DNA of 64,000 nt from UBA6059 sp964351595 (GTDB lineage Bacteria; Bacteroidota; Bacteroidia; Cytophagales; Cyclobacteriaceae), in contig CAYGOT010000002.1 of NCBI GenBank assembly GCA_964351595.1, positions 62,001 to 126,000 on the forward strand, written 5' to 3'. This document shows positions 26,913-36,104 of this stretch, in pieces (within the stretch, counting starts at the first letter, position 1; the number at the start of each line of letters is the position of its first letter). Made by a program: the position numbers and the translations under genes. Below the pieces are notes generated by a model. It had not been told where the DNA came from. It saw only the letters and a list, made by a program, of their open reading frames with translations, and did no database searches.

Positions 26913-28052
26913 ATGAAATTTGGTACTAAAGCCATTCACGCTGGAGTTCATCCAGACCCTACCACCGGCGCTATTATGACGCCAATCTACCAGACCTCCA
27001 CCTATGTGCAGACGAGACCTGGGGAGCACAAAGGTTATGAATATGCGCGTACGCAGAACCCAACGAGAGATGCGTTACAGAAAAATCTTGCGGCGCTGGA
27101 AAACGGAAAACATGGCTTGTGCTACTCAAGTGGATTAGGTGCTACGGATGCCATTTTGAAGACTTTGCGCCCTGGGGATGAGGTGATCAGTACGCACGAT
27201 TTGTACGGTGGTTCATACCGGATCTTTACTAAGATATATGAGCCCTATGGTATCAAGTTCAAGTTTGTAGACATGCAGCGTGTGCGTGAGGTCGAAAAGG
27301 CTATCACGGCAAACACAAGAATGATCTGGGTGGAAACGCCTACCAATCCTACCATGAGTATTGTTGATATTGCGGCGATGGCGCAAGTGGCCAAAACAGC
27401 TGGTGCGACCTTAGTGGTTGACAATACTTTCTCGTCACCTTACTTGCAGAACCCCTTGGATCTGGGTGCTGATATCGTGGTACACTCCGTGACCAAGTAT
27501 CTGGCCGGTCACTCGGATGTCGTGATGGGCGCGATCATCACCAACAGCGATAAAATCGCAGAACAGCTCGCCTTCATACAAAACTCATGTGGTGCTGTAC
27601 CGGGACCACAAGACTGCTTCCTCGTGCTAAGAGGAATCAAAACGCTACACATCAGAATGCAGCGGCATTGCGAAAACGGGAAACGAGTCGCTCATTTTTT
27701 GAAATCGCATCCAAAAGTGCATAAAGTTTACTGGCCAGGTTTTGATGATCATCTCAATCATGACATAGCTAAAAAACAGATGAGGGATTTTGGCGGCATG
27801 ATATCCTTCACTTTGCTTGATGATCAGCTCGATGTGGCGATGGACGTGCTTAGTTCCTTTAAGATATTTAGCCTGGCGGAATCATTGGGTGGTGTAGAGT
27901 CGCTTGTGGGACATCCTTCAAGCATGACACATGCCAGTATCCCTAGGGAGCAGCGACTAGAGGCAGGATTGACCGATTCGCTTATCAGGCTCAGTGTAGG
28001 AATCGAGGATGTGGAAGATCTGATTGCGGATTTAGAGCAAGCAATCGGATAA
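26913..28052 (+). CDS. Cystathionine gamma-synthase/gamma-lyase (Cys/Met metabolism PLP enzyme)
   Basis: A PLP enzyme of 379 residues. The N-terminal FGTKAIHAGVHPDPTTGA and YEYARTQNPTRDALQ are family signatures; VETPTNPTMSIVDI and VVDNTFSSPYLQ shape the active site, and SVTKYLAGHSDV carries the PLP-binding Lys at about residue 199. The C-terminal SLGGVESLVGHPSSMTH is also canonical. The sequence alone does not separate MetB (synthesis of cystathionine) from the gamma-lyase that breaks it down. It is monocistronic and convergent with the GNAT gene. Confidence 0.93.
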   Translation: MKFGTKAIHAGVHPDPTTGAIMTPIYQTSTYVQTRPGEHKGYEYARTQNPTRDALQKNLAALENGKHGLCYSSGLGATDAILKTLRPGDEVISTHDLYGGSYRIFTKIYEPYGIKFKFVDMQRVREVEKAITANTRMIWVETPTNPTMSIVDIAAMAQVAKTAGATLVVDNTFSSPYLQNPLDLGADIVVHSVTKYLAGHSDVVMGAIITNSDKIAEQLAFIQNSCGAVPGPQDCFLVLRGIKTLHIRMQRHCENGKRVAHFLKSHPKVHKVYWPGFDDHLNHDIAKKQMRDFGGMISFTLLDDQLDVAMDVLSSFKIFSLAESLGGVESLVGHPSSMTHASIPREQRLEAGLTDSLIRLSVGIEDVEDLIADLEQAIG

Positions 28053-28060
28053 AGAACTGA

Positions 28061-28582
28061 CTAGCAGGAGCGGAACCCCTCCGCTCCCTTAGCTGGTCGC
28101 TGCAACTCATAGATCCAGCAAAGGTCCTTGCCAAACCGTCGCTCCTCTACAAAGCGAAAACCCAACCTTTCATAAAATCGGTGAGCCCGTACGTTGGTCG
28201 CAAGTGGATCAATGATGATGGCCGTAACCTCCGGGTGTCGAAAGCAGCGATCAATGGCCATCTGCATCATTTGAGTGCCATAGCCTTTTCCCAGGTCCTC
28301 TTTCTCTCCTATCCAGATATCAATGGCACGCAAATTCTTATCAACTTCACCCCAGTAGTGAGTCTGCTCCAGATACGGGTCAATGATTTGAAGGAAACCA
28401 ATGGGCCGGTCATCAAGTTCTGCCATCAACTGCTCTCTCCATATCGGCTCATCAGCCAGCTCATTATCCCAATCCCAGTCATCGCTAGGATCTGATGCTA
28501 TGACGTGCTCTTGTTGATCCCAATATTCGAGAATAGGTTGGTCTGAGGGTTTGGCTTTTCTCAGGGTGATCTGCTTGTTCAT
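28061..28582 (-). CDS. GNAT acetyltransferase, AAC(6')-like
   Basis: A GNAT-fold N-acetyltransferase of 173 residues. IDIWIGEKEDLGKGYGTQMM carries the acetyl-CoA-binding loop (G-K-G-Y-G-T), and IDPLATNVRAHRFYERLGF is the C-terminal signature shared with aminoglycoside 6'-N-acetyltransferases and the IucB-like Acetyltransf_8 group. Similarity to AAC(6')-Ib is clear around D-P-x-x-x-N-x-R-A. It is chromosomal and has no mobile-element context, so a housekeeping substrate is as likely as an aminoglycoside. Its last codons form one arm of a GC-rich hairpin shared with the convergent PLP-enzyme gene. Confidence 0.85.
   Translation of the reverse strand: MNKQITLRKAKPSDQPILEYWDQQEHVIASDPSDDWDWDNELADEPIWREQLMAELDDRPIGFLQIIDPYLEQTHYWGEVDKNLRAIDIWIGEKEDLGKGYGTQMMQMAIDRCFRHPEVTAIIIDPLATNVRAHRFYERLGFRFVEERRFGKDLCWIYELQRPAKGAEGFRSC
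28067..28087. terminator. GC-rich hairpin between convergent genes
   Basis: GGAGCGGA and TCCGCTCC pair perfectly around ACCCC. It overlaps the 3' end of the GNAT gene and lies 15 bp after the PLP-enzyme stop. No clear T-run follows, so a terminator role is only likely. Confidence 0.4.
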
Positions 28583-28754
28583 CTATTCATCATATTAGCC
28601 ACCTAAGTACCTTACGGTAGGGCAAGGAAACGGGGTTTAGTTTAAGCTGTCTCCTTCCTATTCGGAACCCAATTTTAGACTTCAAAAATAGTGTATTAGC
28701 CCGCACTCCACCCATTTATCCCAAACCACCGCCTTCCTTACAGTTCGTCTTTTT

Positions 28755-28764
28755 TTCCGGTAGG
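28755..28764 (+). repeat. TTCCGGTAGG motif, intergenic copy
   Basis: The only exact copy outside a gene, 42 bp ahead of the second BNR-propeller gene, preceded by a T-run. Confidence 0.8.
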
Positions 28765-28805
28765 GAAGGCCCTAATTTTTCGCTGAATCAAAACTTGAAA
28801 ATCTT

Positions 28806-31800
28806 ATGAAGAGAAAGACATTTTATAGTTCAGCAAGTGCGCTTCTCTTTGCGGCATTGATGCTCGTTGCTTCTATAGGTGACGTCACAGCCCAGAGGAG
28901 AAGAGGCAACAGCACGGCTGCCAATACAGTGAGCTTTGACGAGTCGCTGTATGACGGCATCACCTGGAGGTCCATCGGCCCGTACAGAGGTGGTAGAGCC
29001 TCATCCGTGACCGGAGTGCCTGGCAAGCCCAATGTATTTTACATGGCCGCAACCGGCGGTGGGGTATGGAAAACAGTGGACGGAGGACAGTCGTGGAACA
29101 ACATCAGTGATGGCTACTTTGGTGGCTCTATCGGCGATGTAGCTGTGAGTGACTCAGATCCTAACATCTTGTATGTAGGTACTGGTGAAAAGACAGTTCG
29201 TGGTAACGTATCTCCTGGATACGGTGGCTTCTGGAAGTCGTATGACGCAGGTAAGACCTGGGAAAAAATGAACCTAAACATCGATCAGGTACAAGTAGGT
29301 CGTATCCGAATTCATCCTACTAATCCTGATGTAGTATTGGTAGCCGTGATTGGTGACTTGTTCAAAGACTCTCCTGACCGTGGTGTATACAAGACTACCG
29401 ATGGTGGACAAACCTGGAAAAAGGTACTTTACGCCAATGAGCGCACAGGCGCTGTAGACCTCACTTTCGAGCCTGGTAATGGTCGTATACTTTATGCTTC
29501 TACATGGTCCATCCGCAGAACTCCTTACTCTCTCGAGAGTGGTGGAGAAGGATCGGCGATCTGGAAATCAACCGACATGGGCGAGACCTGGAAAGACATC
29601 TCTGGTAATAAAGGGCTCCCTGGTGGTATCTGGGGCGTATCTGGCATCTCAGTATCTCCTGTCAATCCTGATAGGGTGTATGCTATTATAGAAAATGACA
29701 AAGGTGGTGTATATCGATCCGATGATGCGGGTGCTACATGGGCATTGATGTCAGCAGACAGAAATCTACGTCAGCGTGCTTGGTACTACACCAAGATCTT
29801 TGCTGATACTCAGCTTGAGGACAGGGTGTATGTAATGAACGTGCAATTCTGGCAATCCAATGACGGTGGCAAGAACTTCAAGAACTTTGACACTCCTCAC
29901 GGTGACCACCACGATCTTTGGATAGCTCCTGAGGATAACAACAGATTGGCGGTAGCCGATGATGGTGGAGCTCAAATCAGCTATGATGCTGCCGAAAACT
30001 GGTCTACCTACATGAATCAGCCCACTGCTCAGTACTACAGGGTAGTTACCGATAATGCCTTCCCGTACAATATATTAGTTGCTCAGCAGGATAACTCTAC
30101 GCAGCGTGTGAAGCACAGGTCTGACAACTCCGGTATCACAGAGCGTGACTGGGAGCCATCAGCTGGCGGTGAGAGTGCTCATATGGCAGCTGATCCTGAC
30201 AATCCGAATATCGTCTACGGCGGTAGCTACGGTGGCCTGCTTACCAGAATGGATCACGAAACTGGTCAGGTGCGTGTGATCAACGTGTGGCCAGACAATC
30301 CAATGGGCCATGGTGCTGAGAATATGAAGTATCGCTTCCAGTGGAACTTCCCTATTTTCTTTTCACCTCACAATTCTGATAAGCTATATACTACCTCTAA
30401 CCGCTTCCATGTGACCATGAACGAAGGTCAGAGCTGGGAGTTGATTAGCCCGGATCTTACGAGAAATGAGGCAGAGAAATTAGGCCCATCAGGTGGACCT
30501 ATTACTAAGGATAATACGGCCGTAGAATACTACGCCACCATATTCGCGGCATGCGAGTCTCCATATGAAGAAGGGCTGCTATGGGCAGCTTCTGATGATG
30601 GACTGATCCACGTCTCCAGAGATGGTGGCAAAAACTGGAACAATGTAACTCCAGCCGGAGCACCTACCTACTTGATGTGGAACAGCGTAGAGCCAGATCC
30701 ATTTACAGAAGGTGGTATGTATGCTGCAGGTACTTCTTATAAAGATGGTGACTACCAGCCTTACTTGTACAAGACAAAAGACTATGGCCAGACCTGGACG
30801 AAGATTGTCAACGGTATCGAAAGCAATCACTTCACCAGAGTAGTGAGAGCTGATCCTGACCGTCAGGGTTTGCTATATGCAGGTACTGAGTCAGGAATGT
30901 ACATCAGCTTTGACGATGGTGCAAGCTGGAGCTCATTCCAGTTGAACCTGCCGCTAGTTCCTATTACTGACCTTGCACTCAAGGACAAAAACCTTATTGC
31001 AGCGACTCAGGGAAGATCTGCTTGGTTGATAGACGACCTCACTCCACTACATCAGCTAAGCGATCAGGTGAAGAGTGCTCAGGTACACCTCTTCAAGCCT
31101 ATAGATAGCTATCGCATGGGTAGAGTGAGTTGGAGAGGAGCTGGTAATGCTGAAGGTGAGCAACACCACAACGGTGTGAAGTTCTTCTTCAATATTGCCG
31201 ATGAGCTTGATAAAGACGCGGAGGTTACACTTGACCTGATGGAGGGTGATGGTGATCTGATTCGCACTTTCTCTAACAAAGCCGAGGAGAAAAAAGATAA
31301 AATCATGGCGAAGAAAGGAAGCAATAGCTTCGTATGGAACATGCGCTATCCAGATGCAGAGGGTTTTGAGCAGTTGATCATGTGGTCGGCAAGTCTAACT
31401 GGACCAAAAGCTGTACCGGGTGACTACAAAGCGCGCCTAACGGTAAATGGTGTGTCAAGCGAAACTGAGTTTACTATTCTTAAAGATCAGAGAAGTTCTT
31501 CTGATCAGAGTGATCTTGAAGCACAGTTTGACTTCCTTATCAGCGTGCGCGATCAACTTACTGAGACTCATCAAGCAATCAAGGAGATGAGACTGGCACG
31601 TCAGCAGATGATCGATCTGAAAGAGAAAATCGGTGATGAAGAGCAGTATCAGGAAATCACTGATATGGCTAATGAGATTGACGAGAACATGACGCAGGTC
31701 GAAGAAGAGCTCTATCAAACTAAGAATCAGAGCCGTCAGGATCCCTTGAACTTCCCTATCCGATTGAATAATAAGCTGGGTCACCTCAACAATGTAGTAG

Positions 31801-31985
31801 GTGGCGGAGACTATCCTCCAACAGATCAGGCGATAGAAGTTAAAAATGAAATGACAGCCAAGATCAAAGCGGAGATTCAAAAATGGGAAACCATCAAGAA
31901 TACTGAAATTCCTAAGCTGAATGAAAAAGTGAAGCAGATGAATATTAATGCAGTCAACATCGAGAATAAGTCAAGTACGATGTAA
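28806..31985 (+). CDS. Exported sortilin/VPS10-type BNR beta-propeller protein (2)
   Basis: A protein of 1059 residues with a signal peptide (KRKTFYSSASALLFAALMLV ending near TAQ). Asp-box repeats include TVDGGQSWNN, SYDAGKTWEK, TTDGGQTWKK, SDDAGATWAL and SRDGGKNWNN. GPYRGGRASSVTGVPGKPN and GDHHDLWIAPEDNNRLAVADDGG mark the propeller core, followed by a beta domain and a long charged helical region rich in Gln, Glu and Lys. It is paralogous to 12088-15192 along the whole length. No T9SS C-terminal signature is evident. The glycosidase label often given to such proteins is unsupported here. A strong terminator follows. Confidence 0.85.
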   Translation: MKRKTFYSSASALLFAALMLVASIGDVTAQRRRGNSTAANTVSFDESLYDGITWRSIGPYRGGRASSVTGVPGKPNVFYMAATGGGVWKTVDGGQSWNNISDGYFGGSIGDVAVSDSDPNILYVGTGEKTVRGNVSPGYGGFWKSYDAGKTWEKMNLNIDQVQVGRIRIHPTNPDVVLVAVIGDLFKDSPDRGVYKTTDGGQTWKKVLYANERTGAVDLTFEPGNGRILYASTWSIRRTPYSLESGGEGSAIWKSTDMGETWKDISGNKGLPGGIWGVSGISVSPVNPDRVYAIIENDKGGVYRSDDAGATWALMSADRNLRQRAWYYTKIFADTQLEDRVYVMNVQFWQSNDGGKNFKNFDTPHGDHHDLWIAPEDNNRLAVADDGGAQISYDAAENWSTYMNQPTAQYYRVVTDNAFPYNILVAQQDNSTQRVKHRSDNSGITERDWEPSAGGESAHMAADPDNPNIVYGGSYGGLLTRMDHETGQVRVINVWPDNPMGHGAENMKYRFQWNFPIFFSPHNSDKLYTTSNRFHVTMNEGQSWELISPDLTRNEAEKLGPSGGPITKDNTAVEYYATIFAACESPYEEGLLWAASDDGLIHVSRDGGKNWNNVTPAGAPTYLMWNSVEPDPFTEGGMYAAGTSYKDGDYQPYLYKTKDYGQTWTKIVNGIESNHFTRVVRADPDRQGLLYAGTESGMYISFDDGASWSSFQLNLPLVPITDLALKDKNLIAATQGRSAWLIDDLTPLHQLSDQVKSAQVHLFKPIDSYRMGRVSWRGAGNAEGEQHHNGVKFFFNIADELDKDAEVTLDLMEGDGDLIRTFSNKAEEKKDKIMAKKGSNSFVWNMRYPDAEGFEQLIMWSASLTGPKAVPGDYKARLTVNGVSSETEFTILKDQRSSSDQSDLEAQFDFLISVRDQLTETHQAIKEMRLARQQMIDLKEKIGDEEQYQEITDMANEIDENMTQVEEELYQTKNQSRQDPLNFPIRLNNKLGHLNNVVGGGDYPPTDQAIEVKNEMTAKIKAEIQKWETIKNTEIPKLNEKVKQMNINAVNIENKSSTM

Positions 31986-32012
31986 ACTGATTGGATAGCT
32001 TAGCTATCAATT

Positions 32013-32061
32013 AAAGCCGCCTCATTCCTGCTATTTGAGTAGAGCGTGAGGCGGCTTTTTT
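32013..32061 (+). terminator. Rho-independent terminator
   Basis: AAAGCCGCCTCA pairs with TGAGGCGGCTTT around a 22-nt loop and runs into a T6 tract. It ends the second BNR-propeller transcript. Confidence 0.85.
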
Positions 32062-32138
32062 GTGTCTTCGAACCCATGGGTGTTCGATGGCTATTTTTCC
32101 TACAGAATTCAAGAATTGACTATCTTCCAAATAAAAAA

Positions 32139-32981
32139 GTGAAGACTTCAATCACCTTATTACTGGCCGTACTCACACTGGGTTTTTCAAAAGCACAGCC
32201 CTACACCGAAGTGTACTTATTTGACTACACCCTGGAAGGCGCAAAAATGACTCTCTCAAATCCTAAGAACGTCAGCAACAACCCGGGTAAGTACGATAAC
32301 CAGCCTTCATTCTCTGCGGATCAGTCCTTGATCTATTATAATAGTGCAATTGACAAGAACCCTGACATCATGAGCTACGATCTGGAATCGGGGCTATACA
32401 AGCGGCTCACAAACACCCCCGGCGGTGAATATTCTCCGAGGGAGACACCCGACGGTAAGTACATCAGTGCGATCGTCCTTGAAGATAATGGTCAGCAGCT
32501 TTTTTGGAAGTACCCGATAGCCGGCGGCCGACCTGAGGTGGCCGTTCCCGATAGGGTCATCGGCTACTACGCATGGTGGGATAATATTACGCTAGTATCG
32601 TTTGTATTGGGTGATCCAGCCACTTTGCAAATCACCAATACCGTCCCAATGAAACACACGATCGTCACGGAGAATATCGGCCGGTCTATTCATAATATTC
32701 CCAATACTGGGTTGATCAGCTTTACACAAGCCGGAGAAGTCAAATCACTCAATCCCAAGTCTCAAGAAGTACTAACAGTAACCACAACTATGGAAGGTTC
32801 TCAAGATATGGCATGGCTGGCGGATGGCAGCATTCTCATGGGTAAGGATACACAACTACATCGCTGGACTTCAGACGATGGGTGGAGTTTGGTAGCCGAC
32901 CTGGGCAAGGAGTTCGACCTGGGCCTGATCACCCGTATCGCTACCGCAAAGGACAAAATAGCCATCGTCATCAACGAATAA
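32139..32981 (+). CDS. Exported PD40/TolB-like beta-propeller protein
   Basis: A periplasmic or surface protein of about 280 residues. I chose the GTG at 32139 because it puts a signal peptide (KTSITLLLAVLTLGFSKAQ) at the N-terminus; the longer frame from 32046 would run back into the terminator stem. DNQPSFSADQSLIYYNSAID and YSPRETPDGKYISAI are PD40 (WD40-like) blades of the TolB type. It is only 4 bp ahead of the VOC gene, so the two are co-transcribed. The function is unknown; it probably binds a protein or glycan partner. Confidence 0.75.
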   Translation: MKTSITLLLAVLTLGFSKAQPYTEVYLFDYTLEGAKMTLSNPKNVSNNPGKYDNQPSFSADQSLIYYNSAIDKNPDIMSYDLESGLYKRLTNTPGGEYSPRETPDGKYISAIVLEDNGQQLFWKYPIAGGRPEVAVPDRVIGYYAWWDNITLVSFVLGDPATLQITNTVPMKHTIVTENIGRSIHNIPNTGLISFTQAGEVKSLNPKSQEVLTVTTTMEGSQDMAWLADGSILMGKDTQLHRWTSDDGWSLVADLGKEFDLGLITRIATAKDKIAIVINE

Positions 32982-32985
32982 TTCT

Positions 32986-33492
32986 ATGAAAAATCTATTT
33001 TTCATTGCACTTCTAGTCGCAACCTATTCTGCCATGGCACAGTCAGAGTTTTCAAGTCCAACCATTCAAGTAGGCGTGGTAGTGGAAGATCTTGAAAGGT
33101 CTAAGGAATTCTATACCAACATCATAGGCATGCGCCAAACTGGTGGGTTTGAAGTCACTTCGGAAATAGCTAAAGCCACCGGATTGACGGATGGTAAGTC
33201 GCTCTCTGTGGCCGTCATGAAGCTGGAAGACTCTCCATCAGCTAATGAATGGAAACTAATGTCCTTTGGTAAAAAAGGCGAGAATGCCGGCCATCAGTTT
33301 ATCGATGGTGATACCGGGATGCGCTATGTCACGATCTTTTACATTACGCTCAATGATGTATTGAAGCGGATAAGAGATAATGACGTAGCTACACTAGGCG
33401 ACACCCCCGTTCTTCTCCCTGATGGTCGTCATTTCATTCTCGTGAAAGACCCTGATGGCACATTCATTGAGTTGATTGGAGGTATGGAGTAA
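32986..33492 (+). CDS. Exported VOC (glyoxalase/bleomycin-resistance fold) protein
   Basis: A protein of 168 residues with signal peptide MKNLFFIALLVATYSAMAQ and a single vicinal-oxygen-chelate domain. IQVGVVVEDLERSKEFYTNI is the first beta-alpha-beta unit and FILVKDPDGTFIELIGG the last, whose Glu is a usual metal ligand. Export is unusual, since most VOC enzymes are cytoplasmic. It follows the PD40 gene by 4 bp and is convergent with the OmpA-type gene. Substrate unknown. Confidence 0.85.
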   Translation: MKNLFFIALLVATYSAMAQSEFSSPTIQVGVVVEDLERSKEFYTNIIGMRQTGGFEVTSEIAKATGLTDGKSLSVAVMKLEDSPSANEWKLMSFGKKGENAGHQFIDGDTGMRYVTIFYITLNDVLKRIRDNDVATLGDTPVLLPDGRHFILVKDPDGTFIELIGGME

Positions 33493-33504
33493 ATAGATTC
33501 TCTG

Positions 33505-35607
33505 TTACTCCAGAATGGTGAACTCTACTCTTCTGTTGAGTGCCTGACCTTCTTCGGTATCGTTAGTTGCTACAGGTTTACCCTCGCCATATCCCTTAGA
33601 GATTAGCCTGTCCGCTGCTATTCCTTTTTCCGATAGGTAAGTACGTACTGAGGCAGCTCGGCTGGTTGACAACTGTAGATTATAGTCATCAGAGCCTTTG
33701 CTATCCGTGTGTCCGCCCAGCTCAATCTTGATATTCGGATTGTTCTCCAGTATACGGACCAACAGGTTGAGTTCTTCAAAGGACTCTTGCTTAAGCTCGG
33801 ACTCATTGAACTCGAAGAAAATGTTGTTGATTCTGATAGTCTGACCTACTTCCAGTGGAGTTAGATGAAGGTCCTCGGTGATCTCCTGATAAGCGGAGAG
33901 CTCTCTCACATCCAAATACTCACTCATTGGATAGTATGCCTCTTTCTCCCCGCGGAAGGCATATTGCTTACCCAAGGGCAGTACGATCTGGTACGTGCCA
34001 TCTGTAGGATCTGAACTGGCTATACCAAGCTCGACTCCTGTCGTAATGTCTGTATAGGTCACCTTTGCACCAATCGGTTGCTCAGTCTTGCTATCGTAGA
34101 CCACACCGGATACGAGCACGACTGGCTCAGGCAGTAGTGCCGGTGGTAGCTTGATGCGAAAGACGTCACCACTTCCGACACTATTGTTGGTGGAAATCAT
34201 GTAAGCATAAGCACCTGACGCAGGGATATTGAAGTAAGCATCCCAGTCACTGGTGTTGATTCCCATCCCGAGGTTTTTGGGCTCACTCCAGTTCATCCAT
34301 GTATCATCCAACCGCTTAGTCATGAAGATATCCGAACTGCCATATCCCGGCCAGCCATTTGAGCTAAAGAACATGGTCTTATCATCAGCGGCCAGGAATG
34401 GTGAGGTTTCGTCTCCCGTAGTATTTACGGTAGCCCCAATATTTTTCGGTTCACTGAACGAGCCATCGTCGTTTCTGAAGCAGACATAGATGTCTCTGGA
34501 GTCTTTATCATCGGCATTTTGGGTATCCTCTCTGTTCAAAGTGATCAGAATAACCTTTCCATTGCTCGACAAGTTGGACTCAGAGTGTATTCCATTGTTA
34601 TAGTAGTTGTCGATAGTTACATCCTGGGGAATCGACCAGCCGTCCTCTGTGCGCTGTGACAGTGAGATACCCTTGCCATTGCTTCCCGATCCGTCAGACA
34701 GATATCTATTCATGAGCATTAGACTGTTATTGTCTGGGGTCACACTAATTACTGTATTGTGAAAGTCCTGATTAAGTGGATAGGGCATCTGTTTCGCAAC
34801 ACTCCACTCATCTCCGTCTAAAGTAGAGAACCATATATCATCATGCTCGGGACTTGTATTAAGCGGATATGAATCCCTTACAAAAAAGAGGGTCTTACCG
34901 TCCGGAGCGATAATTGGCATCTTCTCAGACCATTCCGTATTGATATTCCTTCCTAGATTTTCCTTGACCAGATCGGCTGGCACATCAGCCACCACCTGGA
35001 TAGGGTTGTCGTCCTGGTAAATACGCATGCTTTCGACAGTGATCGATTGCGCATTAGAGACATTGAAACCCATGGAATTACCATGAAAATCTAATGCCGC
35101 CATCTCATGCACGCGCTCACCATTGATCTTGAACTCCCAGCGACCAGTACCGCCTATAATTTCTATTTTGTTAAGGCCTCCTGAGGTATTGATGAGGTTT
35201 TTCTTCTCCACCCAATCGAGAATATCAGAATAGTCACCATCGATCGTCTTACCGATGAAGAAATACCCATTGCCACTGAGCGCGAATTGATAATAGCTAT
35301 TACCATCCTTACCAAAGAGCAATGAGTAACCGTGATTATTCACACCTTTCAAATGTCCCATCACCACCTCTATGCGCCATGGTCGCTTTTCGTTGAGTTT
35401 TATGGCTTGATACGTACTCCACGAGCCACTTTCTCGCTTGTGCTCAAACTGATATCGCCCGTAGTTGAACTTCCCCTCAGCATTGTCATGCGAGAATACA
35501 GGCCAGTCCCAGCGATTATCCTCAAAATCATCTGAGAAAACCAGTCGATCCTGCGAGTACGCCGAAAAAGAAAACAGAAATAGAGCCGTCAGTAATAGCT
35601 TGTTCAT
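33505..35607 (-). CDS. OmpA-family lipoprotein-like envelope protein with PD40 propeller
   Basis: A protein of 700 residues: signal peptide (MNKLLLTALFLFSFSAYSQ); a jelly-roll-like domain of about 180 residues; a PD40 propeller (PIIAPDGKTLFFVRD, VISVTPDNNSLMLMN, TSPFLAADDKTMFFSSNGWP); a carboxypeptidase-regulatory-like sandwich near VVYDSKTEQPIGAKVTY; and a C-terminal OmpA domain. The last has IFFEFNESEL and LGGHTDSKGSDDYNLQLSTS, with the peptidoglycan-binding Asp and Arg (SRAASVRTYL). The order resembles the OmpA/PD40 proteins that accompany the type IX secretion apparatus, but such proteins are numerous in the phylum. It should anchor to peptidoglycan from the outer membrane. Confidence 0.88.
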   Translation of the reverse strand: MNKLLLTALFLFSFSAYSQDRLVFSDDFEDNRWDWPVFSHDNAEGKFNYGRYQFEHKRESGSWSTYQAIKLNEKRPWRIEVVMGHLKGVNNHGYSLLFGKDGNSYYQFALSGNGYFFIGKTIDGDYSDILDWVEKKNLINTSGGLNKIEIIGGTGRWEFKINGERVHEMAALDFHGNSMGFNVSNAQSITVESMRIYQDDNPIQVVADVPADLVKENLGRNINTEWSEKMPIIAPDGKTLFFVRDSYPLNTSPEHDDIWFSTLDGDEWSVAKQMPYPLNQDFHNTVISVTPDNNSLMLMNRYLSDGSGSNGKGISLSQRTEDGWSIPQDVTIDNYYNNGIHSESNLSSNGKVILITLNREDTQNADDKDSRDIYVCFRNDDGSFSEPKNIGATVNTTGDETSPFLAADDKTMFFSSNGWPGYGSSDIFMTKRLDDTWMNWSEPKNLGMGINTSDWDAYFNIPASGAYAYMISTNNSVGSGDVFRIKLPPALLPEPVVLVSGVVYDSKTEQPIGAKVTYTDITTGVELGIASSDPTDGTYQIVLPLGKQYAFRGEKEAYYPMSEYLDVRELSAYQEITEDLHLTPLEVGQTIRINNIFFEFNESELKQESFEELNLLVRILENNPNIKIELGGHTDSKGSDDYNLQLSTSRAASVRTYLSEKGIAADRLISKGYGEGKPVATNDTEEGQALNRRVEFTILE
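33628..33637 (+). repeat. TTCCGATAGG motif variant
   Basis: Copy of the A variant, on the strand opposite to the host gene, which reads it Y-L-S-E-K. Confidence 0.65.
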
Positions 35608-35726
35608 GATATTTAGTTTTAGTCCCTCTAAATTCCCTAGACCTCAGTCCTATCGCAATACCACCTTGACGGTATATTGAGCTACCGCAAACGAAATTTC
35701 TCAGAGACGACCTCCACAGCTTGAAT

Positions 35727-36104
35727 ATGAAAGTAGTATGTTTGATTATGCTCTTATCTATTTCCATGTATGTGATGGCCGGCTTCTACATTTTCACAGG
35801 TGTCTACCATTTCTTAAAGCCGAAGTTTTTCCGCAGAATCATACCACCGTTCTTACCCTTCAAAGAATGGATCAACTGGATCACTGGGGCCATAGAGTTT
35901 AGCCTGGGTATTCTCATCTTATTCCCAGCTTATCAGTCTGTGGCGGCATGGGGGATTATCATCCTCTTGATTGGTGTATTTCCCGCGAACGTTTACCATC
36001 TCATGGCCAAAGGTGCGGGCATGAAAGTTCCAATCTGGGCACTTTGGGTCAGACTTCCTTTTCAAGGCGTTTTGATTTGGTGGGCCTATCAATTCACTGC
36101 CTAA
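35727..36104 (+). CDS. DoxX-like small membrane protein
   Basis: A protein of 125 residues from the ATG at 35727, with four hydrophobic segments and the DoxX-type pattern FYIFTGVYHFLKPKFF, TGAIEFSLGILIL and a final amphipathic segment. These proteins are small inner-membrane subunits of unclear function, some linked to thiosulfate or quinone metabolism. Its stop shares one base with the next start (TAATG), so it is translationally coupled to the AlkD-like gene. Confidence 0.75.
   Translation: MKVVCLIMLLSISMYVMAGFYIFTGVYHFLKPKFFRRIIPPFLPFKEWINWITGAIEFSLGILILFPAYQSVAAWGIIILLIGVFPANVYHLMAKGAGMKVPIWALWVRLPFQGVLIWWAYQFTA

Noticed and set aside
28061..28582. Acquired aminoglycoside resistance gene
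   Set aside because: Similarity to AAC(6') is limited to the GNAT core and there is no integron, transposon or plasmid context.
35948..36103. Longer N-terminus for the AlkD-like protein
   Set aside because: The extension lies wholly within the DoxX-like gene in another frame and has no family counterpart; the ATG at 36104 fits the overlap pattern of the run.
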